Assembly: GCF_011751865.2 (NCBI RefSeq) | Contig: NZ_CP061770.1 | Span: 1,922,001-1,986,000 of the forward strand | Length of the DNA stretch: 64,000 nucleotides | Direction of reading: 5' to 3' | Source of the DNA: Salinibacterium sp. ZJ70 | Lineage (GTDB): Bacteria > Actinomycetota > Actinomycetes > Actinomycetales > Microbacteriaceae | Shown: one piece after another, positions 18,140-27,357 of the stretch | Numbering within the stretch: position 1 is the stretch's first letter | How the letters are laid out: each line of letters begins with the position of its first letter | Notes under the pieces: generated by a model | Told to the model about the DNA's origin: nothing | The model's database searches: none | What the model saw: the letters and a program-made list of their open reading frames with translations, nothing else | Position numbers and translations under genes: made by a program

Positions 18140-20533
18140 GTGGCGGCAGACGACGCGGGATTCAGTACCGAGCTTCGCGGCTATAAGAAGGACGAAGTCG
18201 ACCAGACGGTCACATCCCTTCGACGCGACCTCATCAAGGCGACCTCCGACCGGGCCGACGCCCTCAAGGAGGTCAAGCGCCTTCAGGCGCTCGCCGACGA
18301 CCTGCAGGCAGAGATCGATGAGGTGGGCAGCCCCACCTACTCGGGCCTCGGCACGAAGCTCGAGAACACGCTCCGCATCGCGGAAGAGCAGTCCACGCGC
18401 CTCATCGCACAGGCCGATATCGACGCCGAGCGGATGCGCGCATCCGTCCAGCACGAGATCGATGCCCTCCGCGCTGAGGCCGCTGAGACGAGCGGACGCC
18501 TCATCCAGGATGCGCAGTCCGACAGCGACCGTCTTCTGGCAACCGCCCGCGACGAAGCGGATGCGCTTGTGACGCGCGCCAAACTCGACGCCGAATCGAC
18601 CACGCAGGAGGCCCTGCGCGAAGCAGCGGCCATCCGCGGAGCCGTCGCGACGGAGGCCGCCGAAGCCCGCGCCGGTGCCCGCCGCGAGGCCACAGCGTTG
18701 CGCGCCGAGGTCGAGCGGGAGCTCGCCGAGCTGCGCGTCGTCGCCCAGCGCGAAGTCGCCGAGGCCCGCGACGCCGCCGCCGAGCTCGCCCGTGACACCG
18801 AGCGACGCCGTGCCGAGTTCGAGGCGGAGGACGCTCGTGCGCGCGCCGCCCTCGCCCACGACATCGAACAGGGACGCACCGACCTCGAGCGCGAGATCGC
18901 CGAGAAGCGCGAAGCCCTGCGCATCGACACGGAGGCCGCCGCCGCCGCCCTCGCCGCCGACACCGAGAAGGCCCGCGCCGAACTCGCGGGGGCCACGGCG
19001 TCCGATCGCGCCGCCCTGGCCGCCGAGACCGCCAACGCCCGCGCCGCCCTCGAAGCAGAGATCGCGCAGCGCACCGCCGCCCTCGAGACCCAGCTCTCGG
19101 AGGCACGCGCCGCCCTCGACAACGAGACCTCGAGCGCACGCACGCAGCTCGAGGCCGAACTGTCGGCGGCTCGCACGGCGCTCGATGCCGAGGTTGCGAG
19201 CACCAAGTCCGCCCTGGAGGCCGAGGTCACGACGACCAAGGCATCGCTCGAGTCCGAGGTCGCCTCCACGCGGGCCGCCCTCGAGGCCGAGGTCACGAGC
19301 GCGCGCAGCCGACTGAACGCCGAGCTCACGTCCGCCCGCGAGGCGCAGGCCGGAGAGCTGCAGACCCTGCGCGAGGCGCAGGCGGCCGAGCTCCAGGCCG
19401 CACGGGAGTCCCAGGCCGCCGAGCTGCGTGCAGAGCGCGACGCACACGCGGCAGCCCTCAAGGCCGAGCGTGAGAGCCACGACGCCGCGATCGCCGCTGA
19501 GCGGGAGGCGCACGACGTCGCCCTCCGCACCGAGCGCGAGGCGATCGACAGCGAGGTCGCGACCACGCGCCGCACGCTCACGACCGAGCTCGCCCACGTC
19601 CGCTCCGCACAGGAGACCGAGCTCGCGGCCGCCCTTGCCGCGTGGCAGACCGAGGAGTCGTCCGCGCGAGAGGGCTGGGCCGCCGAGCTGCAGGCCGCTC
19701 GCGAGGCCCTCGCGGCCGAGACGGCCGCGCTGCGCGCCGAGGCCGAGCAGGAGGCCGCTCAGCTGCGCGCCACCGCCGCGTCCGAGACCGAGAAGCTCCG
19801 CACCGACGTCGCGCGCGAGGCCGCACGCGTGCGCGACGAGCTCGCCGCCGAGCAGGAGGCGCACCGCGCCCGCATCGAGCACGAGAACGCCGAGCAGGCG
19901 TCGCGCCTGCAGGCCCTCGCCGAGCAGGCGCGCGCCGACCTCGACGTCGAGCTCGCCGCCCGTCGCGACGAAGCCGAGAAGGACTACCTCTCCAAGCACC
20001 AGGAGGCCGCCGCCGCGACGCAGAAGTACCTCGACGAGGCAACTGCCGAGCTCCAGGAGGCAAGCGCTCGCGCCGCCGAGAAGCGCGCCGAGGTCGACTC
20101 GCTCGAGAACGTCGCGAAGGTGGAGGCTCGCCAGATCAGCGAGAACGCCCGCACGGCGGCGACCGCGGCTGTGCGCGACGCCGAAGCCACCGCGAAGCGC
20201 ATCGTCGCGGAAGCGGACGCACAGGCTCGTGCGCTCCTCGCGGATGCGGAAGAGCGTCTCGCGCGGATCCGCGTGGAGCGCGAGTCCGTCGCCAGCTACT
20301 TCGAGAGCCTCAAGGGTCTGCTCGCGGGTGCCGACAAGCTCGTGATGCCGCTCGCGGGGTTCCCGGTTCCGGGCGACGATGAGCCCAGTGCGGCGCCCGC
20401 CGCGGTCACCGCGCTGCCGTCCGACGTCGAGCCTGAGGACGCGCCGAAGGCCCCGGAAACGCCGGATGCCGATGACGCCGCGGCCGACACCGAGGACACA
20501 CGAGAGGCCGCTCACACGACCACGGAGAGCTGA
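18140..20533 (+). CDS. DivIVA/Scy-like giant coiled-coil cytoskeletal protein
   Basis: 797 residues. The N-terminus (FSTELRGYKKDEVDQTVTSLRRDL) resembles the DivIVA membrane-curvature domain. From about residue 215 to 620 the protein is built of consecutive 11-residue units of the form xLxAExxxxRx, at least 34 without a phase break, e.g. ALEAEVTSARS, AQAAELQAARE, AHAAALKAERE. Hendecad coiled coils of this sort are known from the Streptomyces polarity proteins Scy and FilP. A further helical region and an acidic, disordered C-tail (about 720-797) follow. It probably forms a polar or septal scaffold. The long open frame antisense to it is a codon-bias shadow. Confidence 0.85.
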   Translation: MAADDAGFSTELRGYKKDEVDQTVTSLRRDLIKATSDRADALKEVKRLQALADDLQAEIDEVGSPTYSGLGTKLENTLRIAEEQSTRLIAQADIDAERMRASVQHEIDALRAEAAETSGRLIQDAQSDSDRLLATARDEADALVTRAKLDAESTTQEALREAAAIRGAVATEAAEARAGARREATALRAEVERELAELRVVAQREVAEARDAAAELARDTERRRAEFEAEDARARAALAHDIEQGRTDLEREIAEKREALRIDTEAAAAALAADTEKARAELAGATASDRAALAAETANARAALEAEIAQRTAALETQLSEARAALDNETSSARTQLEAELSAARTALDAEVASTKSALEAEVTTTKASLESEVASTRAALEAEVTSARSRLNAELTSAREAQAGELQTLREAQAAELQAARESQAAELRAERDAHAAALKAERESHDAAIAAEREAHDVALRTEREAIDSEVATTRRTLTTELAHVRSAQETELAAALAAWQTEESSAREGWAAELQAAREALAAETAALRAEAEQEAAQLRATAASETEKLRTDVAREAARVRDELAAEQEAHRARIEHENAEQASRLQALAEQARADLDVELAARRDEAEKDYLSKHQEAAAATQKYLDEATAELQEASARAAEKRAEVDSLENVAKVEARQISENARTAATAAVRDAEATAKRIVAEADAQARALLADAEERLARIRVERESVASYFESLKGLLAGADKLVMPLAGFPVPGDDEPSAAPAAVTALPSDVEPEDAPKAPETPDADDAAADTEDTREAAHTTTES
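18782..19903 (+). repeat. 33-bp-phased coding repeats (hendecads)
   Basis: Codons for about 34 uninterrupted 11-residue units. Nucleotide identity between units is partial, highest among units around 19180-19320 (GCCGAGGTC and GCCCTCGAG blocks). The period is kept by protein phase more than by recent DNA duplication. Confidence 0.8.
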
Positions 20534-20581
20534 GGGCTACCCTGTCCCTGAACCTACGTTCGTGGGAGCAAGGGAGTCGTC

Positions 20582-21643
20582 GTGAAGATCCAGAACAGTT
20601 TCCGCATCGGTCTCTTCGGCGGGCTGGGTGTGCTCGTCGCGCTCGCACTCGGCAACGGGCTGGCGACGCTCGCGACGATCCTCACCTATGTGGGTGCGGC
20701 GCTGTTCCTCGCGCTCGGTGTCGACCCTGCTGTCTCATTCCTCGAGAAGCACAAGGTGCCGCGCCCCCTCGCGATCGTGATCGTGCTGACGCTCATCCTC
20801 GGCGTCTTCGCGGGACTCATCTTCGCGATCGTCCCCGTGATCGCCGACCAGGTGGGCAACCTGCTCAAGCAGGTCCCCGACCTCATCAGCGGCATCGGCG
20901 ACGCCGAGGGCGTCCAGACCTGGTTCACGACGACGTTCCCCTGGCTCGACTACGACAAGGTGGTTCAGGGCGTCGAGGACTTCTTCACGAGCAACCTGCA
21001 GGAGATCACCTCCGGTGTGCTCAACACGGTCTTCACGATCGCCAGCGGTGTGTTCGGCGCACTCATCGTGCTCATCCTCACCCTGTACTTCGTCGCCTCC
21101 CTCTCGGGAATCAAGCGCGGCCTCTACCAGCTCGTTCCCGCGTCCAAGCGCGAGAAGTTCATCGACATCTCGGAGCAGATCTCCAACTCGGTCGGCCGCT
21201 ACGTCGTCGGCCAGATCTCGCTGGGCGCCACCAACGGCATCCTGACGTTCCTGTTCCTCACCGTGCTCGGGTGGATCCTCAACGACCCGATCGAGTACAC
21301 GGCGCTCCTCGCGTTCATCGCGTTCCTCTTCTCGCTCGTTCCGCTCGTGGGAACGATCTCGGGCTCGGTCGTCATCACGCTGTTCGTGTTCTTCTTCGAC
21401 GCATGGCCGGCCGTGCTCATCGTCGCGATCTGGTACCTGATCTACATGCAGGTGGAGGCGTACCTGCTGAGCCCGCGCATCATGAACCGCGCGGTCAAGG
21501 TGCCCGGTGTCGTCGTCGTGATCGCGGCTCTCGCGGGAGGAACGCTGCTGGGTCTCCTCGGAGCGCTCGTGGCGATCCCTGTGGCGGCGTCGATCCTGCT
21601 CATCGTCAAGCAGGTCGTCATCCCCCGCCAGAACGAGCTGTAG
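20582..21643 (+). CDS. AI-2E family transporter (TqsA/PerM-like permease)
   Basis: 353 residues with about 8 membrane segments, the family layout. Four segments surround an amphipathic region (LLKQVPDLISGIGDAEGVQTWF), and the second half holds the conserved GQISLGATNGILTFLFLTVLGWILN and the C-terminal PRIMNRAVKVPGVVVVIAALAGGTLLGLLGALVAIP. Members export small solutes, AI-2 or Na+; the substrate here is unknown. GTG 20582 is preceded by AAGGGAG. TACCCT at 20537 could serve as a promoter just after the coiled-coil gene, so co-transcription or separate expression are both possible. Confidence 0.85.
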   Translation: MKIQNSFRIGLFGGLGVLVALALGNGLATLATILTYVGAALFLALGVDPAVSFLEKHKVPRPLAIVIVLTLILGVFAGLIFAIVPVIADQVGNLLKQVPDLISGIGDAEGVQTWFTTTFPWLDYDKVVQGVEDFFTSNLQEITSGVLNTVFTIASGVFGALIVLILTLYFVASLSGIKRGLYQLVPASKREKFIDISEQISNSVGRYVVGQISLGATNGILTFLFLTVLGWILNDPIEYTALLAFIAFLFSLVPLVGTISGSVVITLFVFFFDAWPAVLIVAIWYLIYMQVEAYLLSPRIMNRAVKVPGVVVVIAALAGGTLLGLLGALVAIPVAASILLIVKQVVIPRQNEL

Positions 21644-21659
21644 GCGCCGCTCACGCGGT

Positions 21660-22379
21660 TCAGGCGCTCGGAGGCCACTCCGTGGGCAGCGGGAGCTTGG
21701 CCGGATTGATCTGACGCACGATCTCGCTCAGTACGCGCGAGGTCTGCTTCTCCCCCACCCACAGGTGCTTGCCGCCCTCGACGGCCACCAGCTCGAGCTC
21801 GGGAACCGAGGCGAAGCGCTCTGCAGCCTCGGCAGGGCGCAGGTAGTCATCGAGCTCCGGCACGACAGCGACGAGCTTCTCGCGGCGGCCCGCCCACGCG
21901 GCGACGTCCTCAGCGCTCGCGCGATGCAGAGGAGGCGACAGCAGAATGGCGCCCTCGATCGGATGCTCGAGCCCGTACCTGAGTGTGACTTCGGTGCCGA
22001 ACGACCAGCCGAGCAGCCACGGCGCCGGAAGGCCTCGCAGCGCCACGAACGCCATCGCTGCGGCGAGGTCGTGACGCTCGTCGATGCCCTCGCCGAATGC
22101 ACCCTCGCTCGTGCCGCGCGGCGATGTGACGCCACGGAAGTTGAAGCGCAGCACCGCGATGTCCGCGAGCGCCGGCAGCCGGGCCGCCGCCTTGCGGATG
22201 ATGTGGGAGTCCATGAAGCCGCCGTGGGTCGGCAGCGGGTGCAGGCACACGAGCGTGGCCACGGGGTCCGCGGCCTCCGGCAGCGAGAGCTCGCCCACGA
22301 GTGTCAGACCGTCAGCTGTCGTCAGCTCGATGTCCTCGCGGAACGCGGGAAGCTCGATGCCTCCGGAGATGGCGGTCAT
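21660..22379 (-). CDS. Alpha/beta hydrolase (dienelactone-hydrolase-like)
   Basis: 239 residues with an alpha/beta-hydrolase fold: oxyanion region VCLHPLPTHGG, nucleophile elbow GWSFGTEV (Ser), the acid in the VVPELDDYLRP segment and a late His in EGGKHLWVG. Such short cytoplasmic hydrolases resemble the YfhR/BAAT-like group; the substrate is unknown. The ATG overlaps the stop of the upstream zinc-finger protein gene (ATGA), so the two are coupled. It converges with the AI-2E gene. Confidence 0.8.
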   Translation of the reverse strand: MTAISGGIELPAFREDIELTTADGLTLVGELSLPEAADPVATLVCLHPLPTHGGFMDSHIIRKAAARLPALADIAVLRFNFRGVTSPRGTSEGAFGEGIDERHDLAAAMAFVALRGLPAPWLLGWSFGTEVTLRYGLEHPIEGAILLSPPLHRASAEDVAAWAGRREKLVAVVPELDDYLRPAEAAERFASVPELELVAVEGGKHLWVGEKQTSRVLSEIVRQINPAKLPLPTEWPPSA

Positions 22380-22675
22380 GCGGTGATCCTCCAACAGTGG
22401 GTGTGCCAGTGGCGGCGAGCAGCGAGGTCCGCCTCCTCGCCGAAGAGACCGTCGGCGCGCCAGGCGACGATGTGCGCGGTGGCAGACGGGACCACGAGCC
22501 CGCAACCGGGGCACGTGTACTCCTTCACGGATGCTGCCGCGCTCTGCGTCTGCACATTCCAGGTGCCGTCGCGGCGCGTCTCGGTGCGGCGCATGCCTCC
22601 GAGGATCCGCTCGACGTCGAGGGGCTCCGGCTCCTCATCACGTGCGCCGCGGCGGGGTCGGCGGGAACGGGGCAT
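22376..22675 (-). CDS. Small zinc-finger-like protein (unknown)
   Basis: 99 residues, basic at the N-terminus (PRSRRPRRGARDEE). The second half has CPGC and, about 45 residues later, HWHTHC, which could bind one zinc. Similar short proteins are common in Microbacteriaceae, but I cannot name the family. The ATG follows TAGACT by 6 nt (leaderless), and the stop overlaps the hydrolase start by 4 nt, so it heads a two-gene unit. Confidence 0.7.
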   Translation of the reverse strand: MPRSRRPRRGARDEEPEPLDVERILGGMRRTETRRDGTWNVQTQSAAASVKEYTCPGCGLVVPSATAHIVAWRADGLFGEEADLAARRHWHTHCWRITA

Positions 22676-22681
22676 GCGTCA

Positions 22682-22687
22682 AGTCTA
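22682..22687 (-). promoter_or_regulatory. -10 box (TAGACT) of the zinc-finger/hydrolase unit
   Basis: TAGACT lies 6 nt before ATG 22675 on the minus strand, giving a leaderless start for the two-gene unit. Confidence 0.55.
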
Positions 22688-22713
22688 GGCAGGCGACGCA
22701 GGCGTCACCGCGC

Positions 22714-23385
22714 TCAGTACCAGTTCTTGGCCTGCGAGTGGCCCCACGCGCCGCACGGCGTTCCGTAGCGTCCGCTGATGTAGCCGAGGCCCCACGTGAT
22801 CTGGGTGACCGGGTTCGTGGCCCAATCCTCGCCCGCGCTGGCCATCTTGCTTCCGGGGAGCGCCTGCGGGATGCCGTACGCGCCGGAGCTCTTGTTGTGC
22901 GCGTAGACGTTCCAGTGAGATTCCTTGTTCCAGAGCGCCACGAGGCAGTCGTACTCGCCCTCGCCCCATCCGCGCGCCATCACCATGTCGTAGGCGATCG
23001 CCTTGGCGGATCCCGGGTCAGGCGTGCCTGCCGCCGGTGCGGCACGGCCGCCTGTCGCAGCAGGTGCCACCGGCTTCGGCTTGATGACATCGAAGCCATC
23101 ACGGGCGATGGCGGCGAGCGACGCCTGCGCGCTCTCGTCCACATCGATCGTCTGCGCGTCCGAGAAGGCCTGAGCCTGCGGGGAGTCCTCGGGGATGGTC
23201 GCGGCGTTGCTGTAGCCCGTGGGTTCGACGAGGAGCCCCGCGACGAGCCCGATGGATGCGAGATACGCGAACATGCCGAGCACCGTACGAGAGCGCGTGG
23301 TGCCGCGCGCGTTCGAGGCGCGCGCAACTGCCGCGCCCAGTTCGGGCGGCTGTGGTTGTGTCTGACGACGCCGAATTCCGCTCAC
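22714..23385 (-). CDS. Membrane-anchored transglycosylase/Rpf-like protein
   Basis: 223 residues from GTG 23385. A single membrane segment (VLGMFAYLASIGLVAGLLVEP) follows a basic N-terminus, then a linker, then a C-terminal lysozyme-fold domain: ALWNKESHWN with the catalytic Glu, AYGIPQALPGSKM and ITWGLGYISGRYGTPCGAWGHSQ ending in NWY. This is the compact SLT domain typical of actinobacterial peptidoglycan remodelling proteins. GTG 23385 lies 9 nt after TACACT. ATG 23439 is an in-frame alternative that would add 18 residues but lie upstream of that -10 box. Confidence 0.82.
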   Translation of the reverse strand: MSGIRRRQTQPQPPELGAAVARASNARGTTRSRTVLGMFAYLASIGLVAGLLVEPTGYSNAATIPEDSPQAQAFSDAQTIDVDESAQASLAAIARDGFDVIKPKPVAPAATGGRAAPAAGTPDPGSAKAIAYDMVMARGWGEGEYDCLVALWNKESHWNVYAHNKSSGAYGIPQALPGSKMASAGEDWATNPVTQITWGLGYISGRYGTPCGAWGHSQAKNWY

Positions 23386-23394
23386 AGTCGCACC

Positions 23395-23400
23395 AGTGTA
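23395..23400 (-). promoter_or_regulatory. -10 box (TACACT) of the transglycosylase-like gene
   Basis: TACACT on the minus strand ends 9 nt before GTG 23385, predicting a leader of only about 1-3 nt. Confidence 0.45.
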
Positions 23401-23461
23401 GCGACGCTTTCCGAGAAGGTCATGGATGTCGAGGCCCATGCCGCTCCGGTCACGGACCTTC

Positions 23462-24022
23462 TCAGGCGACAGCCAGCATCACGCGCGTGACCTCGTCGAG
23501 CACCAGATCCACCTGGATCTCGCGGTAGCCGCCGCGCTGCGGACGGAAGGCGACAGTGCGCACCTCCTCGGTCGACAGCGGCACTCCCGACTGGAAGTAC
23601 CGTGCGACGCGGTCGGCGAACGCGTCGACATCCGCCACCGAGTATCCCCGGCTGAAGATGCTCACCCGCTGGAATCGGCGGCCCTCGGGCCGCACGACGC
23701 GATCGAGGATGACCTGCGCCGCCTCGCGCGCCTCTGCGAACCACGCCTCGTCGCCCACCCGCGCCCGCTCGCGCTCACGCTCACGCGCCGCGAAGGCATC
23801 CTCGAGACGCTCGAGTGCGGCGTCGACGTTCGTGATCGAGTAGCCGCCCTTTCGCACCGTGAAGCCGGTCGTTCGGATGCGTTCGGACGTCATCGTGGCG
23901 TCGGCCTGATCCCAGTCCTGCTCCGCGGTGTATGCGCGACGAGCCTCCTCGAGGAACTCATCGACCTCATCGATGTCGTAGCCGGGACGGTTCTTGCGCG
24001 CGTGCGGGAAGGTCATGCTCAC
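23462..24022 (-). CDS. Small DivIVA-domain protein with three repeats
   Basis: 186 residues. Three copies of a DivIVA-like beta-hairpin plus helix motif can be seen: RPGYDIDEVDEFLEEARRAY (about 12-31), KGGYSITNVDAALERLEDAF (about 58) and SRGYSVADVDAFADRVARYF (about 125); a fourth, degenerate copy (QRGGYREIQVDLVLDEV) ends the protein. The family is widespread in actinobacteria next to cdsA; its role in polar growth or division is inferred. GTG 24022 is favoured because TAACAT lies exactly 6 nt upstream; GTG 24028 and ATG 24016 are in frame. Confidence 0.8.
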   Translation of the reverse strand: MSMTFPHARKNRPGYDIDEVDEFLEEARRAYTAEQDWDQADATMTSERIRTTGFTVRKGGYSITNVDAALERLEDAFAARERERERARVGDEAWFAEAREAAQVILDRVVRPEGRRFQRVSIFSRGYSVADVDAFADRVARYFQSGVPLSTEEVRTVAFRPQRGGYREIQVDLVLDEVTRVMLAVA

Positions 24023-24028
24023 TCGCAC

Positions 24029-24034
24029 ATGTTA
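24029..24034 (-). promoter_or_regulatory. -10 box (TAACAT) of the DivIVA-repeat gene
   Basis: TAACAT lies 6 nt before GTG 24022 on the minus strand, in the 35-bp gap after cdsA. Confidence 0.45.
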
Positions 24035-24057
24035 GTCGGCCGCGACCGACCAACTGC

Positions 24058-25068
24058 TCAATGGAAGATCAGGAAGAACGCGTAGATGACCGCCGCCGAC
24101 GGCAGGATCGAATCGAGCCGGTCGAGGAACCCGCCGTGCCCCGGGAGCCAGCTGGAGATGTCCTTGATGCCGAGCTCGCGCTTGATGAGCGATTCGACGA
24201 GATCTCCCATGGTGCTCACGAGCATCACCGAGAGGCCCATGATCACGCCGAGCCACCACGGCTGCTGCAGCATCAGCCACGCGAGCAGAGCTCCCGCGGT
24301 CATCGCCACCACAGCGGCACCCGCGAAGCCCTCCCAGGTCTTCTTGGGGCTGATCTTGGGTGCCATCGGATGCTTGCCGAAGCTGAGCCCCGACGCGTAC
24401 GCGCCCACATCTGTTGAGACGACGATGATCAGACCCGCGAGAAGCCACCACTGGCCGCCCTGCGCGCTCTGCCCCGACAGCACCACATAGAAGCCCGCCA
24501 GGAAGGTCACGTACAGCTGCACGAACACCCCGGCACCCACGTCCGCCATGACGTTCCGCCACGGGGCACGTCCCGCCGGGAACGCCAGCTCCACGATGCG
24601 CCAGAGGGTGATGATCGTGATGCCTGCCAGCACCGCGATCCACAGGCCCGGCACGCCGAGGTAGAACGCCGCAGGCACCATCGCGACGGCCACCACGATC
24701 GAGGCGACCCGCGGCACGTCACGACCTCCGCCGCGCAGCGCGCTCGAGAGTTCGAACACCGTGAGCCCGACGAGCACCATGGCGAAGAGCATGAACAGCT
24801 CGGTGTAGAACATCAGGCTCACCAGCAGGATCGAGCCGAGCACCACGCCGATCGCGATCGCAGCGAGCAGGTTGCGCCCCGTGCGCTGGTTGATCTTCTC
24901 CTGCGTGGCGTCGAACTGGTCGCGCGCGAGCTTGACCTGTGCTTCGAATTCCTCACGCGCGTGCTGCGCGTGGTGCTCGATCTCGCGCCGCGTGCGAAGC
25001 GCCCTCGCCTCGATCTCGTCGAGCGGGGAGCGCTTCTTCGCGCGATGGGGGTCGTCGGAGTCGGCCAT
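24058..25068 (-). CDS. cdsA: Phosphatidate cytidylyltransferase CdsA
   Basis: Makes CDP-diacylglycerol from phosphatidate and CTP in the membrane. The protein is 336 residues with about 8 membrane segments. The C-terminal signature is complete: SLIKRELGIKD followed by PGHGGFLDRLDS. The first 65 residues are a charged helical, cytoplasmic extension (HHAQHAREEFEAQVKLARDQF), longer than in E. coli but common in actinobacteria. Its ATG overlaps the frr stop by one base (TGATG), so it is coupled to frr in the pyrH-DUF3097-frr-cdsA operon. Confidence 0.95.
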   Translation of the reverse strand: MADSDDPHRAKKRSPLDEIEARALRTRREIEHHAQHAREEFEAQVKLARDQFDATQEKINQRTGRNLLAAIAIGVVLGSILLVSLMFYTELFMLFAMVLVGLTVFELSSALRGGGRDVPRVASIVVAVAMVPAAFYLGVPGLWIAVLAGITIITLWRIVELAFPAGRAPWRNVMADVGAGVFVQLYVTFLAGFYVVLSGQSAQGGQWWLLAGLIIVVSTDVGAYASGLSFGKHPMAPKISPKKTWEGFAGAAVVAMTAGALLAWLMLQQPWWLGVIMGLSVMLVSTMGDLVESLIKRELGIKDISSWLPGHGGFLDRLDSILPSAAVIYAFFLIFH

Positions 25069-25619
25069 CAGACCTCGAGAAGCTCGGCTTCCTTGCGCTT
25101 GAGCGCCTCGTCGATGGCGTCGACGTGCGCCTTCGTGATGGCGTCGAGCTCCTTCTCGGCGCGCGCCACCTCGTCCTCGCCGACCTCCTTGATCGCGTCG
25201 AGGTCGTCCTTGGCCTTGCGGCGGAGGTTCCGCAGGGTGACCTTCGCGTCCTCGCCCTTGCCGCGGGCGATCTTCACGTACTCCTTGCGGCGCTCCTCGG
25301 TGAGCTCCGGCATGGTCACACGCACGATGTTGCCGTCGTTGGTGGGGTTCGCTCCGAGGTTCGGGTACGCGACGATCGCCTTCTCGATCTCCTTCAGCGC
25401 CGCCTTGTCGTAGGGCGTGATGACGATCGTGCGCGCCTCGGGGTTCTGCAGGCCTGCAAGCTGGCCGAGGGGCGTGGGCGTGCCGTAGTAGTCGACCATG
25501 ATCTTCTGGAAGAGAGCAGGGTTCGCGCGTCCGGTGCGAACGGTCGCGAAGTCCTCCTTCGCGAACTCCACAGCCCGGTCCATCTTGTCTTTGGCGTCAG
25601 CCAGAACGTCACTGATCAC
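25068..25619 (-). CDS. frr: Ribosome recycling factor
   Basis: Splits post-termination ribosomes together with EF-G. The protein is 183 residues, close to the usual 185, with the canonical three-helix bundle: [23 protein letters not shown] and [10 protein letters not shown]. The GTG start has AAGGAG 8 nt upstream. It lies 43 bp after the DUF3097 gene and overlaps cdsA. Confidence 0.97.
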   Translation of the reverse strand: MISDVLADAKDKMDRAVEFAKEDFATVRTGRANPALFQKIMVDYYGTPTPLGQLAGLQNPEARTIVITPYDKAALKEIEKAIVAYPNLGANPTNDGNIVRVTMPELTEERRKEYVKIARGKGEDAKVTLRNLRRKAKDDLDAIKEVGEDEVARAEKELDAITKAHVDAIDEALKRKEAELLEV

Positions 25620-25662
25620 GGGGGTGGCTCCTTCGGTGTTACGCGGTGTCCGTTCCCCCAGC

Positions 25663-26487
25663 TTAGTGATCCGCGGCGGCGACGAAGTCGATCAGCTGCT
25701 CGACGCGCCCCAGAAGGCTCGGCTCGAGGTCGGTGTAAGTGCGCACTGAACCGAGGATCCGCTGCCACGCGGAGGCGATATCCGCCTGGTCCTCGTGCGG
25801 CCAGCCGAGCGCCTCGCACACGCCGTGCTTCCATTCGACACCACGCGGCACGACGGGCCAGGCGCCGATGCCGATGCGCTCAGGGCGCACCGCCTGCCAG
25901 ACATCGATATACGGGTGCCCGACGACCAGCACGTGCTCGCCCTGCACCTGCTGGGCGATCCGCTGCTCCTTGGAGCCCGGCACGAGGTGATCGACGAGCA
26001 CGCCGATCCGGAGGCCAGGGCCGGGTCGTAGCTCGGCGAGCACCTCGGGCAGGTGATCGACACCCTCGAGGTACTCGACGACGACGCCCTCGGCACGCAG
26101 GTCCGATCCCCAGACCTTCTCCACGAGCTCCGCGTCGTGGCGGCCCTCCACCAGAATGCGGCTCGCGCGCGCCACACGGGCGCGCTCCTGCGGCATCGCG
26201 CGCGCGCCAGAGGCCGTGAAGAGCCGCTGAGGCGCCGCGACCTTCGGAGCGATGAGGGTCGCCGGGGCGCCATCCACGAGGTAGCCGCCCCCGAGCGGGA
26301 ACCAGCGCACCTTGCCGTGGCGATCCTCGAGCCCGACATTGCCCTTCTCGACGCCGACCACTGCTCCCACGAAGCCGTCCGCGAGTTCCACGACGAGATC
26401 CTTCGTGGCCTCGACGGCAGGCACGACCTGGCGCCCCCGGGCGCGCCAGTCGCCCGCGAGGACATCGTCGCTGTAGCGGTCGCTCAC
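25663..26487 (-). CDS. DUF3097 family protein
   Basis: 274 residues, a family restricted to actinobacteria, function unknown. Recognisable are the N-terminal [15 protein letters not shown], the small beta-barrel-like part ([30 protein letters not shown]) and the TOPRIM-like second half ([40 protein letters not shown]). The acidic positions in VEGRHDAE and DHL fit a metal-binding TOPRIM fold, as in primases and OLD nucleases; this is inference. GTG start and pyrH stop overlap as GTGA. Confidence 0.85.
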   Translation of the reverse strand: MSDRYSDDVLAGDWRARGRQVVPAVEATKDLVVELADGFVGAVVGVEKGNVGLEDRHGKVRWFPLGGGYLVDGAPATLIAPKVAAPQRLFTASGARAMPQERARVARASRILVEGRHDAELVEKVWGSDLRAEGVVVEYLEGVDHLPEVLAELRPGPGLRIGVLVDHLVPGSKEQRIAQQVQGEHVLVVGHPYIDVWQAVRPERIGIGAWPVVPRGVEWKHGVCEALGWPHEDQADIASAWQRILGSVRTYTDLEPSLLGRVEQLIDFVAAADH

Positions 26488-27212
26488 GCCTCGACGAGCG
26501 TGCCGATGTGCTCGCCGCGGAGAGCACGCGTGATGTTGCCGGCGGGCTCCATGCCGAACACGTGCATGGGCATGCCGTTGTCCATGCAGAGGCTGAATGC
26601 GGTCGAGTCGACGACCTTGAGGCCCTGCACGAGGGCGTCCTGGAAGGTGACGCGGTCGAGCTTGGTGGCCGTCGCGTCAGTGCGGGGGTCAGCGGTGTAG
26701 ACGCCGTCGACGCCGTTCTTGGCGACGAGCACGGCCTCCGCGCCGATCTCGAGCGCCCGCTGTGCGCTCACGGTGTCGGTGGAGAAGTACGGCAGGCCAG
26801 CACCCGCGCCGAAGATCACGACGCGGCCCTTCTCGAGGTGGCGCTCTGCACGCAGCGGGATGTACGACTCGGCGACCTGCATCATCGAGATCGCCGACTG
26901 CACGCGCACCTGCGCGCCCGCCTGCTCGAGGAAGTCCTGCAGCGCGAGAGCATTCATGACGGTGCCGAGCATGCCCATGTAGTCGGCGCGTCCGCGGTCC
27001 ATGCCTCGCTGGCTGAGCTCCGCGCCGCGGAAGAAGTTGCCGCCGCCGACGACGATCGCAACCTCCACGCCCTCGGGGTCCTTCTCGTCGTTCGGGGTGA
27101 CCGCGGCGATCTCCTTCGCGATCGCGGAGATGACGTCGGGGTTCACACCGAGAGAACCACCACCGAACGCTTCACCCGAGAGCTTGAGCAGAACGCGGCG
27201 GCGCTTCGACAT
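26484..27212 (-). CDS. pyrH: UMP kinase PyrH
   Basis: Phosphorylates UMP to UDP with ATP and controls pyrimidine flux. The protein is 242 residues, the typical length. It has the amino-acid-kinase motifs [52 protein letters not shown] and [14 protein letters not shown]. First gene of the pyrH-DUF3097-frr-cdsA unit. A likely -10 (TACGAT) lies at 27257-27262, giving a leader of about 40 nt with GAAGGA before the ATG. Confidence 0.97.
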   Translation of the reverse strand: MSKRRRVLLKLSGEAFGGGSLGVNPDVISAIAKEIAAVTPNDEKDPEGVEVAIVVGGGNFFRGAELSQRGMDRGRADYMGMLGTVMNALALQDFLEQAGAQVRVQSAISMMQVAESYIPLRAERHLEKGRVVIFGAGAGLPYFSTDTVSAQRALEIGAEAVLVAKNGVDGVYTADPRTDATATKLDRVTFQDALVQGLKVVDSTAFSLCMDNGMPMHVFGMEPAGNITRALRGEHIGTLVEA

Positions 27213-27256
27213 GGGGGTCCTTCCGAAGGGGTGACGTGGCCGGTGGGCCGTAAGAG

Positions 27257-27262
27257 ATCGTA
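27257..27262 (-). promoter_or_regulatory. Candidate -10 box (TACGAT) of pyrH operon
   Basis: TACGAT lies 44 nt upstream of the pyrH ATG on the minus strand. In contrast to most genes here, this one would have a leader and a Shine-Dalgarno sequence. Confidence 0.4.
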
Positions 27263-27304
27263 CCGGGTCACGCTCGGACTCTCGCGGGAGCCCCGGGATG
27301 CACG

Positions 27305-27345
27305 ACGGCCGCTGCGCCGTCCATGCAGACGGGCGCAGCGGCCGT
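27305..27345 (-). terminator. 14-bp stem terminator after the LAATG surface-protein gene
   Basis: Perfect 14-bp inverted repeat (27305-27318 and 27332-27345, core ACGGCCGCTGCGCC) with a 13-nt loop, starting 12 bp after the stop of the surface-protein gene. It lacks a T-tract, as is common in actinobacteria. Confidence 0.75.
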
Positions 27346-27357
27346 GGGTACTGAGCG

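Noticed and set aside
18038..20515. Very long open frame on the minus strand across the coiled-coil gene
   Set aside because: It is a codon-bias mirror of the repetitive Ala/Glu/Arg sequence on the plus strand; its translation is Leu/Gly/Arg-rich with no recognisable domain and no start signals.
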